Source: ZC4RG29 sp035304385
GTDB taxonomy: Bacteria > Bacteroidota > Bacteroidia > Cytophagales > Cyclobacteriaceae
Assembly: GCA_035304385.1 (NCBI GenBank)
Contig: DATGQD010000062.1
Location: 1-64,000 of the forward strand
DNA: 64,000 nt
Direction: 5' to 3'
Position 1 is the first letter of the stretch. Each line of letters starts with the position of its first letter. Below are positions 42,299 to 51,418 of this stretch, piece by piece. The position numbers and the translations under genes are program-made. The notes under the pieces were generated by a model. It made no database searches. It had not been told where the DNA came from and saw nothing but the letters and a program-made list of their open reading frames with translations.

Positions 42299-43297
42299 CT
42301 AGTTCTTTGCTACTTCCTGCAACAGATCAATCAGCTTGCTGGAGTAGCCCCATTCGTTGTCGTACCAGGCGACAACCTTTACGAAGTGCGGGTTGAGCGC
42401 GATGCCGGCTTTGGCGTCGAAGATGGAAGTGCGGGGATCGCCGAGGAAATCCTGGGATACGACATCATCCTCGGTGTATCCGAGGATGCCCTTGAGTTCA
42501 CCTTCGGAAGCGTCTTTCATCGCCTTCTTCACCTCGTCGTAAGACGTTGCTTTCTCGAGGCGTACCGTGAGGTCAACCACTGAGACGTCGGCGACGGGCA
42601 CGCGGAACGACATGCCGGTGAGTTTACCTTTTAGTTCAGGGATGACAAGCGCTACGGCTTTGGCAGCTCCGGTAGAAGAAGGAATAATATTCTGGTATGC
42701 ACCGCGTCCTCCGCGCCAGTCTTTCAGCGAGGGGCCGTCTACCGTCTTTTGGGTAGCCGTAACGGCGTGGATGGTGCTCATGAGGCCTTCGGCGATACCA
42801 AAGTTGTCGTTGAGCACTTTTGCGACCGGCGCCAGGCAGTTTGTCGTGCACGATGCGTTTGAGACGATCGTCTGATCGGCTTTCAGTTGTTTGTGGTTTA
42901 CGCCCATAACGAAGGTGGGCGTATCGTCCTTGGCGGGGGCGGAAAGGACAACCTTGCGCGCGCCGGCCTGAATATGCTTTTGTGCCAGCTCCTTGGTGAG
43001 GAAAAGGCCAGTAGATTCAATGATGATCTCGGCGCCAACGTCCGACCATTTCAGATTGGCAGGGTCACGCTCTGCGGTGACGCGGATCTTTTTTCCGTTG
43101 ACGACCAGCCCGCCGTCCTTTGCCTCGACTTCTCCATTGAAGCGACCATGCGTCGAATCGTACTTGAGCATGTATGCCATGTACTCCGGGTCGACGATGT
43201 CGTTAATACCTACAATCTCGATGTCGTTGCGCTGGATCGCAGCGCGGAAAGCAAGGCGACCGATACGGCCAAATCCATTGATACCTACTTTAGTCAT
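42299..43297 (-). CDS. gap: Glyceraldehyde-3-phosphate dehydrogenase (type I)
   Basis: 332 residues. Catalyses oxidative phosphorylation of glyceraldehyde 3-phosphate in glycolysis, or the reverse in gluconeogenesis. NAD-binding opening KVGINGFGRIGRLAFR with Asp33 (NAD preference), active-site Cys150 in SNASCTTNC, HAVTATQKTVDGP and the C-terminal WYDNEWGYSSKL. Standard length. It has a consensus promoter of its own 30 bp upstream and is divergent from tRNA-Glu. Confidence 0.97.
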   Translation of the reverse strand: MTKVGINGFGRIGRLAFRAAIQRNDIEIVGINDIVDPEYMAYMLKYDSTHGRFNGEVEAKDGGLVVNGKKIRVTAERDPANLKWSDVGAEIIIESTGLFLTKELAQKHIQAGARKVVLSAPAKDDTPTFVMGVNHKQLKADQTIVSNASCTTNCLAPVAKVLNDNFGIAEGLMSTIHAVTATQKTVDGPSLKDWRGGRGAYQNIIPSSTGAAKAVALVIPELKGKLTGMSFRVPVADVSVVDLTVRLEKATSYDEVKKAMKDASEGELKGILGYTEDDVVSQDFLGDPRTSIFDAKAGIALNPHFVKVVAWYDNEWGYSSKLIDLLQEVAKN

Positions 43298-43326
43298 TGT
43301 GCGCTAAGGGTTAAAATTACGGGAGC

Positions 43327-43358
43327 CAAAAATAAACGACCGGGGCTCCAAAACCAAT
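43327..43358 (-). promoter_or_regulatory. Candidate gap promoter
   Basis: On the minus strand ATTG (43358-43355), a 20-nt spacer and TATTTTTG (43334-43327), a full -7 consensus. The leader would be about 25 nt. Confidence 0.6.
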
Positions 43359-43408
43359 GAAAACAGCTGAAATTACGGGGTTTGGAACTAAAAAATGTAT
43401 TGCACCGG

Positions 43409-43439
43409 TTTGCAATTAGGTTGGCGCGGGCTATCTTTG
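43409..43439 (+). promoter_or_regulatory. Candidate tRNA-Glu promoter
   Basis: TTTG at 43409-43412, a 19-nt spacer and TATCTTTG at 43432-43439, a complete match to the Bacteroidota consensus. It faces the tRNA 109 bp downstream. Confidence 0.6.
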
Positions 43440-43547
43440 CGACACTTTTCGACAGCCCTGCCGCTGCCGAAGTACGCGCAAAGGAAGCGAAACTACAACG
43501 CGCAATCGTTTACGGTCGCGCTATTTGATTCGCCGCGCAAATAAGTT

Positions 43548-43619
43548 GCTCCGTTCGTCTAGGGGTTAGGACACCAGATTTTCATTCTGGCAACACGGGT
43601 TCGATTCCCGTACGGAGTA
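43548..43619 (+). tRNA. tRNA-Glu (UUC)
   Basis: Cloverleaf readable by eye: acceptor GCTCCGT/ACGGAGT (43548-43554 with 43612-43618, ending in a G-U pair at 1-72), anticodon arm CCAGA-TTTTCAT-TCTGG with anticodon TTC, T-arm ACGGG-TTCGATT-CCCGT, and discriminator A. CCA is not encoded. Confidence 0.95.
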
Positions 43620-43696
43620 CAACCACAGGGTGAGCGTGAGTGTGGGAGCGAAAAACGCCCCGTCTTACGCTCACTTTTTTTTGTGGCCTCTCTTCC

Positions 43697-43760
43697 TCAC
43701 ACCCACACCCACTCTCACACTCGCTCTCACTCTCACTCTCACTCTCCCTCTCTCACTCCG
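43697..43760. repeat. CACTCT-type low-complexity run
   Basis: ACACCCACACTC and CACTCTCACTCT units between the tRNA and the sugar-dehydrogenase gene. They keep a frame open from 43630 but are not coding. Confidence 0.7.
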
Positions 43761-43842
43761 TCCTTTCCTGCTTGTTTTTCCTTCGGGATTATTGCTAGAT
43801 TTAGGCCGGTCCCTTTCAAATGGTGTTACTAATTCCCCAACT

Positions 43843-45081
43843 ATGAAAAAGCATTTAGCTGTTATGTGCCTTTTGGGCATAGGCATACTTGTTTCCTGTA
43901 GCCGCAATGAATCCTCAGGACAGGATCAGTCGACAGCACCGGCCGACGGCCCGCTGCCGCCTGTGGAAACAAAGGACCCGAACACAGACTATAAACCCGC
44001 GTTTCCAGGACAAACCCGCGCGCCGGGGGTCAAGACCACCACGCCCTATGAGGCACGGGTCGTGACCGACGGCCTTGATCAGCCTTGGGGTATCGTCCAG
44101 CTTCCCGACGGTCGCTTTCTTGTCAACCAAAAGACAGGCACCATGCGGATCGTGTCGCCCGACGGCACCAAGAGCGAGCCGATAACCGGACTGCCGGAAG
44201 TGAACTCGGCTCAGCAGGGCGGGCTCCTGGGGCTCACCCTCGACCCGAATTTCCCGGACAACAGGATGGTGTACTGGGTGTTTTCGCAAAGAACGCAGGG
44301 TGGCAACCTCACCGCTGTTGCCAAAGGCCGCCTGGCTGACGACGAAAAGACGATGGAGAACGTCCAGGTTATCTACCAGGCCAAACCCGCACACAGAAGC
44401 TCCCTCCACTATGGAGGACGCATACTCTTCGATAAGACCGGTAACCTCTTCGTAAGCACCGGCGAACGATCCGATATGGAAACCCGCCCGTTGTCGCAAG
44501 ATCTCAAGACAGGGTTAGGTAAGATTGTCCGCATTACACCTGATGGACAACCCGCACCCGGCAATCCTTTCGAAGGTAGAGCCGATGCCCTGCCGGAAAT
44601 CTGGTCGTACGGTCACCGTAACGTTCAGGGGCTGGCGTTCCATCCCGAGACAGGCGACCTGTGGGAAACCGAGTTCGGTCCCCGTGGCGGCGATGAGGTG
44701 AACCTGATCCAGCCCGGCAAGAACTACGGCTGGCCTGTCATCACCTACGGCATCGAATACCGCGGCGATCGCATCGGAGATGCTATCCAGCAGAAGGAGG
44801 GTATGGAACAGCCGGTCTATTACTATGACCCCGTGCTTTCCCCCAGCGGCACCACGTTCTACAGTGGCGATGCGATCCCCGAATGGAAGAACAACCTGTT
44901 CATCTGCGGCCTCAGCAGTGCGCATATCGCCCGCCTGGTCATCGAAGACAATAAGGTCGTGGGTGAGGAACGCCTGCTGGCAGACGAAAGACAACGCTTC
45001 CGCGACATCACCCAGGGCAGCGACGGCGCATTGTATGCCGTGACCGACCAGGGCCGCCTGTATAGAATAGGAGTGCAGTAA
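43843..45081 (+). CDS. PQQ-dependent aldose sugar dehydrogenase-like lipoprotein
   Basis: 412 residues with lipobox LVSC, so anchored in an outer or inner membrane facing the periplasm. The mature part is a six-bladed propeller of the soluble glucose dehydrogenase / YliI type: LDQPWGIVQLPDGRFLVNQK, QQGGLLGLTLDPNFP, IWSYGHRNVQGLAFHP, WETEFGPRGGDEVNLI and NYGWPVITYG. Such enzymes oxidise aldoses with PQQ and calcium. No PQQ synthesis genes are in the window. The start is ATG 43843 (MKKHLAVMCLL); the frame upstream is tandem repeat. Confidence 0.9.
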   Translation: MKKHLAVMCLLGIGILVSCSRNESSGQDQSTAPADGPLPPVETKDPNTDYKPAFPGQTRAPGVKTTTPYEARVVTDGLDQPWGIVQLPDGRFLVNQKTGTMRIVSPDGTKSEPITGLPEVNSAQQGGLLGLTLDPNFPDNRMVYWVFSQRTQGGNLTAVAKGRLADDEKTMENVQVIYQAKPAHRSSLHYGGRILFDKTGNLFVSTGERSDMETRPLSQDLKTGLGKIVRITPDGQPAPGNPFEGRADALPEIWSYGHRNVQGLAFHPETGDLWETEFGPRGGDEVNLIQPGKNYGWPVITYGIEYRGDRIGDAIQQKEGMEQPVYYYDPVLSPSGTTFYSGDAIPEWKNNLFICGLSSAHIARLVIEDNKVVGEERLLADERQRFRDITQGSDGALYAVTDQGRLYRIGVQ

Positions 45082-45095
45082 CTCCCAGGCAGGTT

Positions 45096-45173
45096 TTATC
45101 GCTTTTATCCACGATATTCTTTATTATCGTTATTATCAGCGATATTTGATAATATCCTTACTTTTGACGATAA
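45096..45173. promoter_or_regulatory. Cluster of TTATC/GATAA boxes and a -7 element
   Basis: Six TTATC or GATAA words occur within 80 bp upstream of the SatD-like gene, at about 45096, 45105, 45124, 45133, 45148 and 45168. GATATT-TGAT-AATATC at 45141-45156 is a perfect inverted repeat. TACTTTTG at 45159-45166 is a full -7 consensus with no good -33 partner, which fits a regulated promoter. The leader would be about 10 nt. Confidence 0.45.
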
Positions 45174-45180
45174 TTATGTT

Positions 45181-45825
45181 ATGATTGCCGTCATTACGGG
45201 GGATATTATCAATTCACGGGCTTTGTCGGATCAGCAGGCCTGGCTGAAACCGCTTAAGGCTTTATTGGAAGAGTGGGGGCCGACGCCGGGTACCTGGGAG
45301 ATTTATCGCGGCGACAGCTTTCAGGTAGGGATAACGGATCCGCTGACGGCCCTGTCCGCGGCGATGCGCATCAAGGCCGTCGTCAGGTCGGTACCGCCCG
45401 ATGAGGACGACAAACGCGTTGCGTCTATCGATGTACGCATGGCCATCGGGATAGGAGAGAAGGACTCCGACGCCCCGCGCATCAGCGAGTGCAACGGATC
45501 GGCGTTTGTCAACTCAGGGGAACAATTCGAGAAGAGTAAGCGCGAGAAGGTGAACCTCGCGGTCCGCTCGCCATGGCCGGAGTTCGACCAGGAAATAAAC
45601 CTGTATCTTCGACTGGCATTGATTGCCATGAACAGCTGGTCGATAACCTCCGGAGAACTCATGAACACTTTGCTGAAGCACCCTCATCTCAGTCAGCAGG
45701 AGATTGCCGCCATGCTGAACATCGAACAGAACTCCGCAAGCGGCCGTTACAAGAGAGCACACGTGGAGGAAATGTTGCTGATGGAATCCGCCTTTCGCGA
45801 AAAACTTAGCCAACGCCTGTCATGA
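45181..45825 (+). CDS. SatD-family-like protein with C-terminal HTH
   Basis: 214 residues. It opens MIAVITGDIINSR, the typical SatD-type start, continues with an alpha/beta domain resembling nucleotide cyclase folds (YRGDSFQVGITDPLTALSAAMRIKA), and ends in a winged-helix or HTH region (LSQQEIAAMLNIEQNSASGRYKRA). It is probably a DNA-binding regulator. Its stop overlaps the start of the DUF3307 membrane gene by 4 bp (ATGA); this pairing is common in bacteria. A cluster of TTATC boxes lies just upstream and could be its own operator. Confidence 0.8.
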   Translation: MIAVITGDIINSRALSDQQAWLKPLKALLEEWGPTPGTWEIYRGDSFQVGITDPLTALSAAMRIKAVVRSVPPDEDDKRVASIDVRMAIGIGEKDSDAPRISECNGSAFVNSGEQFEKSKREKVNLAVRSPWPEFDQEINLYLRLALIAMNSWSITSGELMNTLLKHPHLSQQEIAAMLNIEQNSASGRYKRAHVEEMLLMESAFREKLSQRLS

Positions 45826-46532
45826 CCATCGTACTGGCCAAACTTGTACTGGCTCACCTCCTCGGTGACTTCCTGTTGCAGCCGAAGCGTTGGGTGGCGC
45901 ACAAAGAGCAAGAGAAGGCCGCCTCCTGGGTGTTATATGTTCACGCGCTCATTCACGGCCTGCTGGTCCTGATCCTGTTGCAGGATTTTTCAGTGTGGCC
46001 GTTCATGCTCATCGTGGCGTTGAGCCACCTGGCTATCGACGCGGCGCGTGTGTATGCGCAACGTGAAGGTAATCGTACAACGTGGTTTCTTGCCGACCAG
46101 GTGATGCATCTCATCGTAATCGTTGGAGTTGCCTGGTATATCTCCGGGCGTCCTGATCTTTCGCCATGGATCGCGTCTCCGCACCTGGTACTGTACGTAA
46201 CGTCGATATACTTCATCACACAACCCACTTCGATCGCCATCGCGCAGCTCATGAGACCCTGGGCCACTTCGATTCCGCAGGATCATGCGCCCTCCCTCGA
46301 AAATGCCGGCCGTTACATCGGTATGCTCGAGCGCTTGTTTGTGTTTGGATTCATCGCCGCCGGACATTGGCAGGGTGTAGGCTTTCTGCTTGCCGCAAAA
46401 TCCATATTCCGTTTTGGCGATCTACGGCAAGCCGGAGACCGCCAGCTCACCGAGTATGTACTCATAGGCACACTGCTGAGCTTCGGCGCCGCATCCCTCG
46501 CCGGAATTATCGTTCTCCGTATTTTACAGTAG
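45822..46532 (+). CDS. DUF3307 multi-pass membrane protein
   Basis: 236 residues with six or so membrane helices. The opening VLAKLVLAHLLGDFLLQPKRWV and the motif ALSHLAIDAARVY are the DUF3307 hallmarks. The function is unknown. It is translationally coupled to the SatD-like gene, so the pair probably works together, with the membrane protein sensing or transporting something the regulator responds to (inference). Confidence 0.88.
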   Translation: MTIVLAKLVLAHLLGDFLLQPKRWVAHKEQEKAASWVLYVHALIHGLLVLILLQDFSVWPFMLIVALSHLAIDAARVYAQREGNRTTWFLADQVMHLIVIVGVAWYISGRPDLSPWIASPHLVLYVTSIYFITQPTSIAIAQLMRPWATSIPQDHAPSLENAGRYIGMLERLFVFGFIAAGHWQGVGFLLAAKSIFRFGDLRQAGDRQLTEYVLIGTLLSFGAASLAGIIVLRILQ

Positions 46533-46686
46533 CATAAAGATTTATTTTCGCCATTGGCGGGGAAGTTTCTATCCGTCCGGTTGCGGTTATTCCACAACGC
46601 ATGATCCTAAAATGCGTCTATTCTAACACTCCCATAGCTGGCATACTTTTTCTATGTGTTACGTCGATAAACAAATAATATATCCA

Positions 46687-46872
46687 ATGGACAAGCTGAA
46701 TTTGAAAGGCAACTGGAATGTTGTCAAGGGAAAACTAAAACAAAAGTACGGCGATCTCACAGATGACGATCTCACGTACGTTGAGGGCAAGGAGGATGAG
46801 TTCATCGGCAGATTGCAGAAACGCATCGGCAAATCACGGGAAGAAATCATCGAAGAACTCAGAAGTCTCTGA
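46687..46872 (+). CDS. CsbD-family small stress protein
   Basis: 61 residues, MDKLNLKGNWNVVKGKLKQK followed by YGDLTDDDLTYVEGKEDEF and a lysine/glutamate-rich helix. CsbD-like proteins are general-stress-induced hydrophilic proteins of unknown mechanism. ATG 46687 gives the family start; the longer open frame from 46654 adds no family sequence. A strong terminator follows. Confidence 0.92.
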   Translation: MDKLNLKGNWNVVKGKLKQKYGDLTDDDLTYVEGKEDEFIGRLQKRIGKSREEIIEELRSL

Positions 46873-46905
46873 TGTAACCAGGATGTTACTTCAGTAACCA
46901 GTAGG

Positions 46906-46934
46906 GGGACGTTGAATATGACGTCCCTTCTTTT
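46906..46934 (+). terminator. Rho-independent terminator of the CsbD gene
   Basis: GGGACGT (46906-46912), 8-nt loop, ACGTCCC (46921-46927), then TTCTTTTTTT. Confidence 0.75.
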
Positions 46935-46961
46935 TTTCTGCCTCTGCCTCTGCCTCTGCCC

Positions 46962-48566
46962 CTACTTCCCTCCATCCAGGATCTCGTTAATACTATTCCC
47001 CGACTTAATCCCCGTGGCGAGCGACTTCCACCAATAGTTAAATATCGATCGCTTCTTGTCGCGTTCGAAGGCAATCGTGCCGTCCCGCTTGGCTGTCCGC
47101 ACTTCGTCCTTCTTATTCTTTTTAGCGAAGAGGACATTCAGGATGAAAGATTTGAATCCATCCTTTTCCTTTGCCTCTTCTTTGTCTTTCAACGCTATCA
47201 TTTCCAGGTTTTCGTAAAGCATCATCACGGAGCCGTCCGATTCATCGTCGTTGTAGTCGAAGTTAAAATGCATGGTGTTCATCGTGCCGGAAGCAACGCG
47301 AACCTTGGCGAGGTTTTCGAGAGTGGGGTTGAGTTGCGTTAACTCCATATTGTCCAGCGTCCCTTCTGCATAGTATAGATTTTGAGGGTTCAGCGGAAAA
47401 GCAAACCGCGCTTTGAGCAGGCCGGACTTCATAAAGCGGGTATTCACATCAAGGTTGATAAACCGGTTGAACCCGGTATCCCGATTGTCGATCCCCTCGA
47501 ACCGTGCATAAAGATGATCAAATACAATGCTTCCGCTTTTTGTTCCTTCTTCCGGGAACTCTTCATATACAATCGTGGCATTAGCGATGTCGATTGTACC
47601 CAGCCGCACGGTGAAGGGCAGGTTCTGAAGGCGGACCATCGGAAGCGGTTCAGTGTGATCTTTGATAAAAGGCATCCTGCGGTCGCGGAAAACGTGGAGC
47701 GCAGGTTGGTGTATGACGATACGATCGGCTTCTATGAGGCTATCGCCGATGTGGGGCATGGGCACGCGGGTAATGCGAATCGAGTCGACCTCAAGATCAA
47801 ATACATCGATTTGTTTTCCCGCATGGTGTGCGAATTCGTATTTCGGATGAACCGCCTTGAGGATAATGGCGTCCAGAAATAGGTTCTGATTTTCGTATTG
47901 TATGCCCGCGATGCTATAGCGATACGATCCGCCCTCGGGTGTGTACGTAATACTGTCGGCGGAGACGCTCACAATTTCATAGGCGACGTCCGCAGGCTGC
48001 AGTGGCGCCTCGTTCAAATTGATACCCAGGTGGCGGATGAGAAAGCCTGCCTGCAACGAGCATACGTTATTGGAGTCGCCTTTCAACAGGAACTTCAGGC
48101 TATCGGTATGAAATGCCTTAATATCGATCCGCGCAAGTTTGCCTTCGGGCCCCTTTGAGGAGGTTTCCGTTGTGTCATGTAACAAGACGTTGTCGATGAC
48201 AAGCTGGCCGCCACGAATGGTAAGCCGATCGATAGCGAGGCGGTCGCGGAAAAGCAGCGATGTTATTCCAATGCCCCGGGCCTCGAGGTGGTCGATCTTC
48301 AATGAGTGGTATCGTTCGGTATGGCCGGGCTGACCATAGAGTACCGTGACGTTATCGAGCGCCGCTCGTCCCGCAAGCGGATCTACGGCAAGCGCCCGGA
48401 AGTCGACCGACAGGGTTTCAGGCAGCGCCCGCTCCAGCCTGTCGCGTATGATGGATTCATAGTTCAGATAGACGTAAACGACCACGCCCACGGCACAGAC
48501 GAGGAGTATTGCCAGAGTCGCCAGCAGAATCCGCCAGAACCGACGCGGTTTGGTTGTGTTTGGCAT
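46962..48566 (-). CDS. AsmA/DUF748-like membrane-anchored protein
   Basis: About 534 residues. An N-terminal membrane helix (~12-34; ILLATLAILLVCAVGVVVYVYL) is followed by a long periplasmic beta-rich chain made of repeating LxIxxLxIRGGxLVID-type units, as in AsmA-like and DUF748 proteins that help move lipids across the envelope or shape the outer membrane. The C-terminus is Lys/Asp-rich and ends with GIKSGNSINEILDGGK. The frame opens at 48584, but ATG 48566 (MPNTTKP) is a good start. Confidence 0.75.
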   Translation of the reverse strand: MPNTTKPRRFWRILLATLAILLVCAVGVVVYVYLNYESIIRDRLERALPETLSVDFRALAVDPLAGRAALDNVTVLYGQPGHTERYHSLKIDHLEARGIGITSLLFRDRLAIDRLTIRGGQLVIDNVLLHDTTETSSKGPEGKLARIDIKAFHTDSLKFLLKGDSNNVCSLQAGFLIRHLGINLNEAPLQPADVAYEIVSVSADSITYTPEGGSYRYSIAGIQYENQNLFLDAIILKAVHPKYEFAHHAGKQIDVFDLEVDSIRITRVPMPHIGDSLIEADRIVIHQPALHVFRDRRMPFIKDHTEPLPMVRLQNLPFTVRLGTIDIANATIVYEEFPEEGTKSGSIVFDHLYARFEGIDNRDTGFNRFINLDVNTRFMKSGLLKARFAFPLNPQNLYYAEGTLDNMELTQLNPTLENLAKVRVASGTMNTMHFNFDYNDDESDGSVMMLYENLEMIALKDKEEAKEKDGFKSFILNVLFAKKNKKDEVRTAKRDGTIAFERDKKRSIFNYWWKSLATGIKSGNSINEILDGGK

Positions 48567-48838
48567 GCAATTATTTTTGCCCATACCAAAGAAAAGATCA
48601 TGCTATCCTCCGTGGCGGTGAAAGCGTGCTCCAAATGCGCAAAGCCGTGTTTGTTGGAGCCGGGTACCAGGTAATTTTTTCCCCACTCGGACAAAAATAT
48701 CCCAATCCGGCTATCTTAGCCCTATTCCACCAGCGTTGCCGTGTACGCGTGTTTCCCTAATTTGCACCTTGCGCCGGCGGTATACTCGCTGAAAAGTAGG
48801 TATCTTGGCGAGTACTCCGATAAACCCAACAAATAGCA

Positions 48839-49528
48839 ATGAAACTGGATTTGTACGAAAAGCACGAACGGATACTCGTCGCTGTTGATTGTATCATTTT
48901 TGGTTTCGATGGCAACAAATTACAGGCGCTTTTAATCAAGCGGGGCTTTGAACCAGAAAAAGGTAAGTGGTCCCTGATGGGAGGATTCGTCGGCGGGACG
49001 GAAAGTGCCGAGCAGTCGGCTGTCCGCGTTCTTCACCAGCTCACCGGCATGGAAAACATCTACATGGAGCAGCTGGGATGCTTCAGTGACGTGCAGCGCG
49101 ATACGGCCGGCCGCGTGATCTCCATCGCCTTCTTTGCATTGATCAACAAGAAGGACTACAGCACTCAAATGCAGTTGGAACACGAAGCGAGGTGGTTTCC
49201 GCTGAACGAGGTACCGCAGCTGATCTTCGATCACAATAAGATGGTCGAGCGCGCGCGGAAACGCCTCCAGGAAAAAGTGGTGAACCACCCGATAGGGTTT
49301 GAATTGCTTCCGACCAAGTTTACCCTCCCCCAGCTGCAGAGTTTGTATGAAGCCATCTATGAAACCCCGCTCGACAAGCGAAATTTCACCAAGAAAGTTT
49401 TGTCGCTCGGCATCCTGAACAAGTTGGCAGAGAAAGAAAAGGAATCGTCGCGCAAGGGCGCTTTTTATTATGTATTCGACAGCGATCGCTATAGCAAACT
49501 TCAGTCGAACGGTGTGAAATTCATCTAG
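48839..49528 (+). CDS. NUDIX-domain transcriptional regulator (NrtR/AraR type)
   Basis: 229 residues. The N-terminal NUDIX fold (~10-140) has VDCIIFGFDGNKLQALLIKR, but its NUDIX box (GGFVGGTESAEQSAVRVLHQLTG) lacks several catalytic Glu residues, so hydrolysis is unlikely. The C-terminal ~80 residues are a winged helix (FTLPQLQSLYEAIYETPLDKRNFTKKVLSL). This is the NrtR family layout; in Bacteroidota members act as sugar-responsive repressors, such as AraR for L-arabinose. The next gene is a GH51 arabinofuranosidase, which supports an arabinose link (inference). Confidence 0.85.
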   Translation: MKLDLYEKHERILVAVDCIIFGFDGNKLQALLIKRGFEPEKGKWSLMGGFVGGTESAEQSAVRVLHQLTGMENIYMEQLGCFSDVQRDTAGRVISIAFFALINKKDYSTQMQLEHEARWFPLNEVPQLIFDHNKMVERARKRLQEKVVNHPIGFELLPTKFTLPQLQSLYEAIYETPLDKRNFTKKVLSLGILNKLAEKEKESSRKGAFYYVFDSDRYSKLQSNGVKFI

Positions 49529-49603
49529 CCGGGGCGGCGCCACGGTCGCCCGCTGCCCGTAGCTGGCCCGTTAATACTTTCGCCAACGCCCATTCGAAAA
49601 AAT

Positions 49604-49644
49604 AAGTGTAAATGATACAGTTTATAAATAACTAAAGTGTAAAT
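49604..49644. promoter_or_regulatory. Two AAGTGTAAAT repeats 31 bp apart upstream of GH51
   Basis: AAGTGTAAAT at 49604-49613 and again at 49635-49644, a spacing of three helical turns. The first extends to TGTA-AATGA-TACA and the second to GTG-TAAATT-CAC, both inverted repeats. They lie ~100 bp before the arabinofuranosidase gene and just after the NUDIX regulator gene, so they are candidate operators of that regulator. Confidence 0.4.
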
Positions 49645-49746
49645 TCACCCGCTGGGACACGCATGGCCTCCCTGCAAGTGGGGGTCGATGCATCTTCCTA
49701 CGGGCCTTAGCCCGCTGTAGTGTGTATCCAACAATCAGTTACGAAG

Positions 49747-51285
49747 ATGAAATACCTGAACCCAACCGTCATCCTTGCTACCTTCCTGGTGGGCTTTAGC
49801 CTCGTCACCAGTGCGCAAAACAAAATCATAGTCCGTGCTTCTGAAGGCGAAACCACGATAAGTCGCCACATCTATGGGCACTTCGCCGAACACCTGGGCC
49901 GCTGTATCTATGGCGGATTTTATGTGGGCGAGGATAATACGACGATACCCCATACGAAGGGTGTGAGAAATGATGTTGTGCAGGCGTTAAAGGAGCTCAA
50001 GATCCCGAACCTGCGCTGGCCTGGTGGATGTTTTGCAGACACCTATCACTGGAAGGATGGCATTGGTCCGAAAGATCAGAGACCCTCGATGATCAACCGT
50101 TGGTGGGGTGGCGTATCGGAAGACAACAGCTTCGGTACGCACGATTTTCTCGACATGTGTGAGCTGCTTGGCGCAGAGCCTTATCTGTCGGCCAACGTGG
50201 GCAGCGGAACGGTGCAGGAGTTAATCGACTGGGAACAGTACGTAAACGTCGATAAGGGAAGTCCGATGGCGGAGTTGCGTATGGAAAACGGTCGTGAAAA
50301 ACCCTGGAACGTGAAGTACTGGGGCGTCGGTAACGAAACCTGGGGTTGTGGTGGAAACATGACCGCAGAGTACTACGCAAACATCTACCGGCAGTATGCT
50401 ACGTTCCTTCCCAGAAGTACATACCGGATCGCTTCGGGTGCCAACTCGCGCGACTACCACTGGACGGAAGTGCTGATGCGCGACATTCCGCACAACATGC
50501 TCGAAGGCGTTGCCTTGCACCACTATTCTGTCATCGACTGGAACAATAAGGGCTCAGATACCGAGTTCACCGAAGAACAGTATTTCAAGACCATGAAGTC
50601 GGCATTGTTTATGGACGAGCTGATACGCCGTCATAGCACGATCATGGACAAGTATGATCCCAACAAACGCGTAGCCCTGGTGGTAGATGAGTGGGGCGGA
50701 TGGTATGACGTGCAACCCGGTACCAATCCCGCGTTTCTCTATCAGCAAAATACCATGCGCGATGCCATCCTGGCCGGCGCTACTTTGAATATCTTCAACA
50801 ACCACGCTGAGCGGGTGAAGATGGCCAACCTGGCGCAGACGATTAACGTACTTCAGGCCGTGATACTGACCGACGAGGAAAAAATGATCCTTACGCCGAC
50901 GTATCATGTAATGAAGATGTACAACGTACACCAGGATGCCAAGCTGCTTCCGATCTCCGTGAAATCCAACGACTACACCCTCAACGGTGAAAAGCTTCAG
51001 GCCGTATGGGCGTCGGCTTCAACCGACAGCCTGGGAAGGACCCACGTGTCGCTGGTGAACGTAGACGCCCGCAATGCGCAGGAAGTATCTGTTAGCTTCT
51101 TCGGCGGCAACTATAAGAAAGTTACCGGATCGATCCTCCGCTCTGCAAAGCTGCAGGATCATAACACCTTCGACAACCCGAACAAGGTTGCCCCCGCCGC
51201 GTTCAACGGCGCCCGGCTCCGCGGTGACGACCTCACCGTGACCCTGCCTCCGTTCTCGGTAGTGGTGCTTGAATTAACCCCGTAA
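49747..51285 (+). CDS. GH51 alpha-L-arabinofuranosidase
   Basis: 512 residues with a signal peptide (ends TSAQN), so exported. The GH51 catalytic barrel shows the acid/base Glu197 in WGVGNETWG and the nucleophile Glu315 in VVDEWGGWY; HIYGHFAEHLGRCIYGG and NLRWPGGCFADTYHW are further family motifs. A small C-terminal beta-sandwich ends the chain. It removes arabinofuranosyl side groups from arabinan or arabinoxylan. ATG 49747 gives the signal peptide. A NUDIX-type regulator gene lies 218 bp upstream. Confidence 0.93.
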   Translation: MKYLNPTVILATFLVGFSLVTSAQNKIIVRASEGETTISRHIYGHFAEHLGRCIYGGFYVGEDNTTIPHTKGVRNDVVQALKELKIPNLRWPGGCFADTYHWKDGIGPKDQRPSMINRWWGGVSEDNSFGTHDFLDMCELLGAEPYLSANVGSGTVQELIDWEQYVNVDKGSPMAELRMENGREKPWNVKYWGVGNETWGCGGNMTAEYYANIYRQYATFLPRSTYRIASGANSRDYHWTEVLMRDIPHNMLEGVALHHYSVIDWNNKGSDTEFTEEQYFKTMKSALFMDELIRRHSTIMDKYDPNKRVALVVDEWGGWYDVQPGTNPAFLYQQNTMRDAILAGATLNIFNNHAERVKMANLAQTINVLQAVILTDEEKMILTPTYHVMKMYNVHQDAKLLPISVKSNDYTLNGEKLQAVWASASTDSLGRTHVSLVNVDARNAQEVSVSFFGGNYKKVTGSILRSAKLQDHNTFDNPNKVAPAAFNGARLRGDDLTVTLPPFSVVVLELTP

Positions 51286-51308
51286 AGCAGGCCTTCGGGC
51301 CTGACCTG

Positions 51309-51362
51309 CGGTCGCTTTACGGTGAACCTGGCCTGAGGTCGCTTTACGGCGAGCCTGGCCTT
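51309..51362. repeat. Two 27-bp direct repeats
   Basis: GGTCGCTTTACGGTGAACCT and GGTCGCTTTACGGCGAGCCT, each followed by GGCCT, stand in tandem after the GH51 gene. No gene is visible here. They share the GCTTTA word with the terminator that follows. Confidence 0.6.
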
Positions 51363-51418
51363 CGGACCTGGGCCTCGGACGATTTACAGTGAAGCAGGCG
51401 TAAACGATTTTTGGCGAA

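Noticed and set aside
43630..43842. Upstream extension of the sugar dehydrogenase
   Set aside because: It translates a CACTCT repeat; ATG 43843 starts a proper lipoprotein signal.
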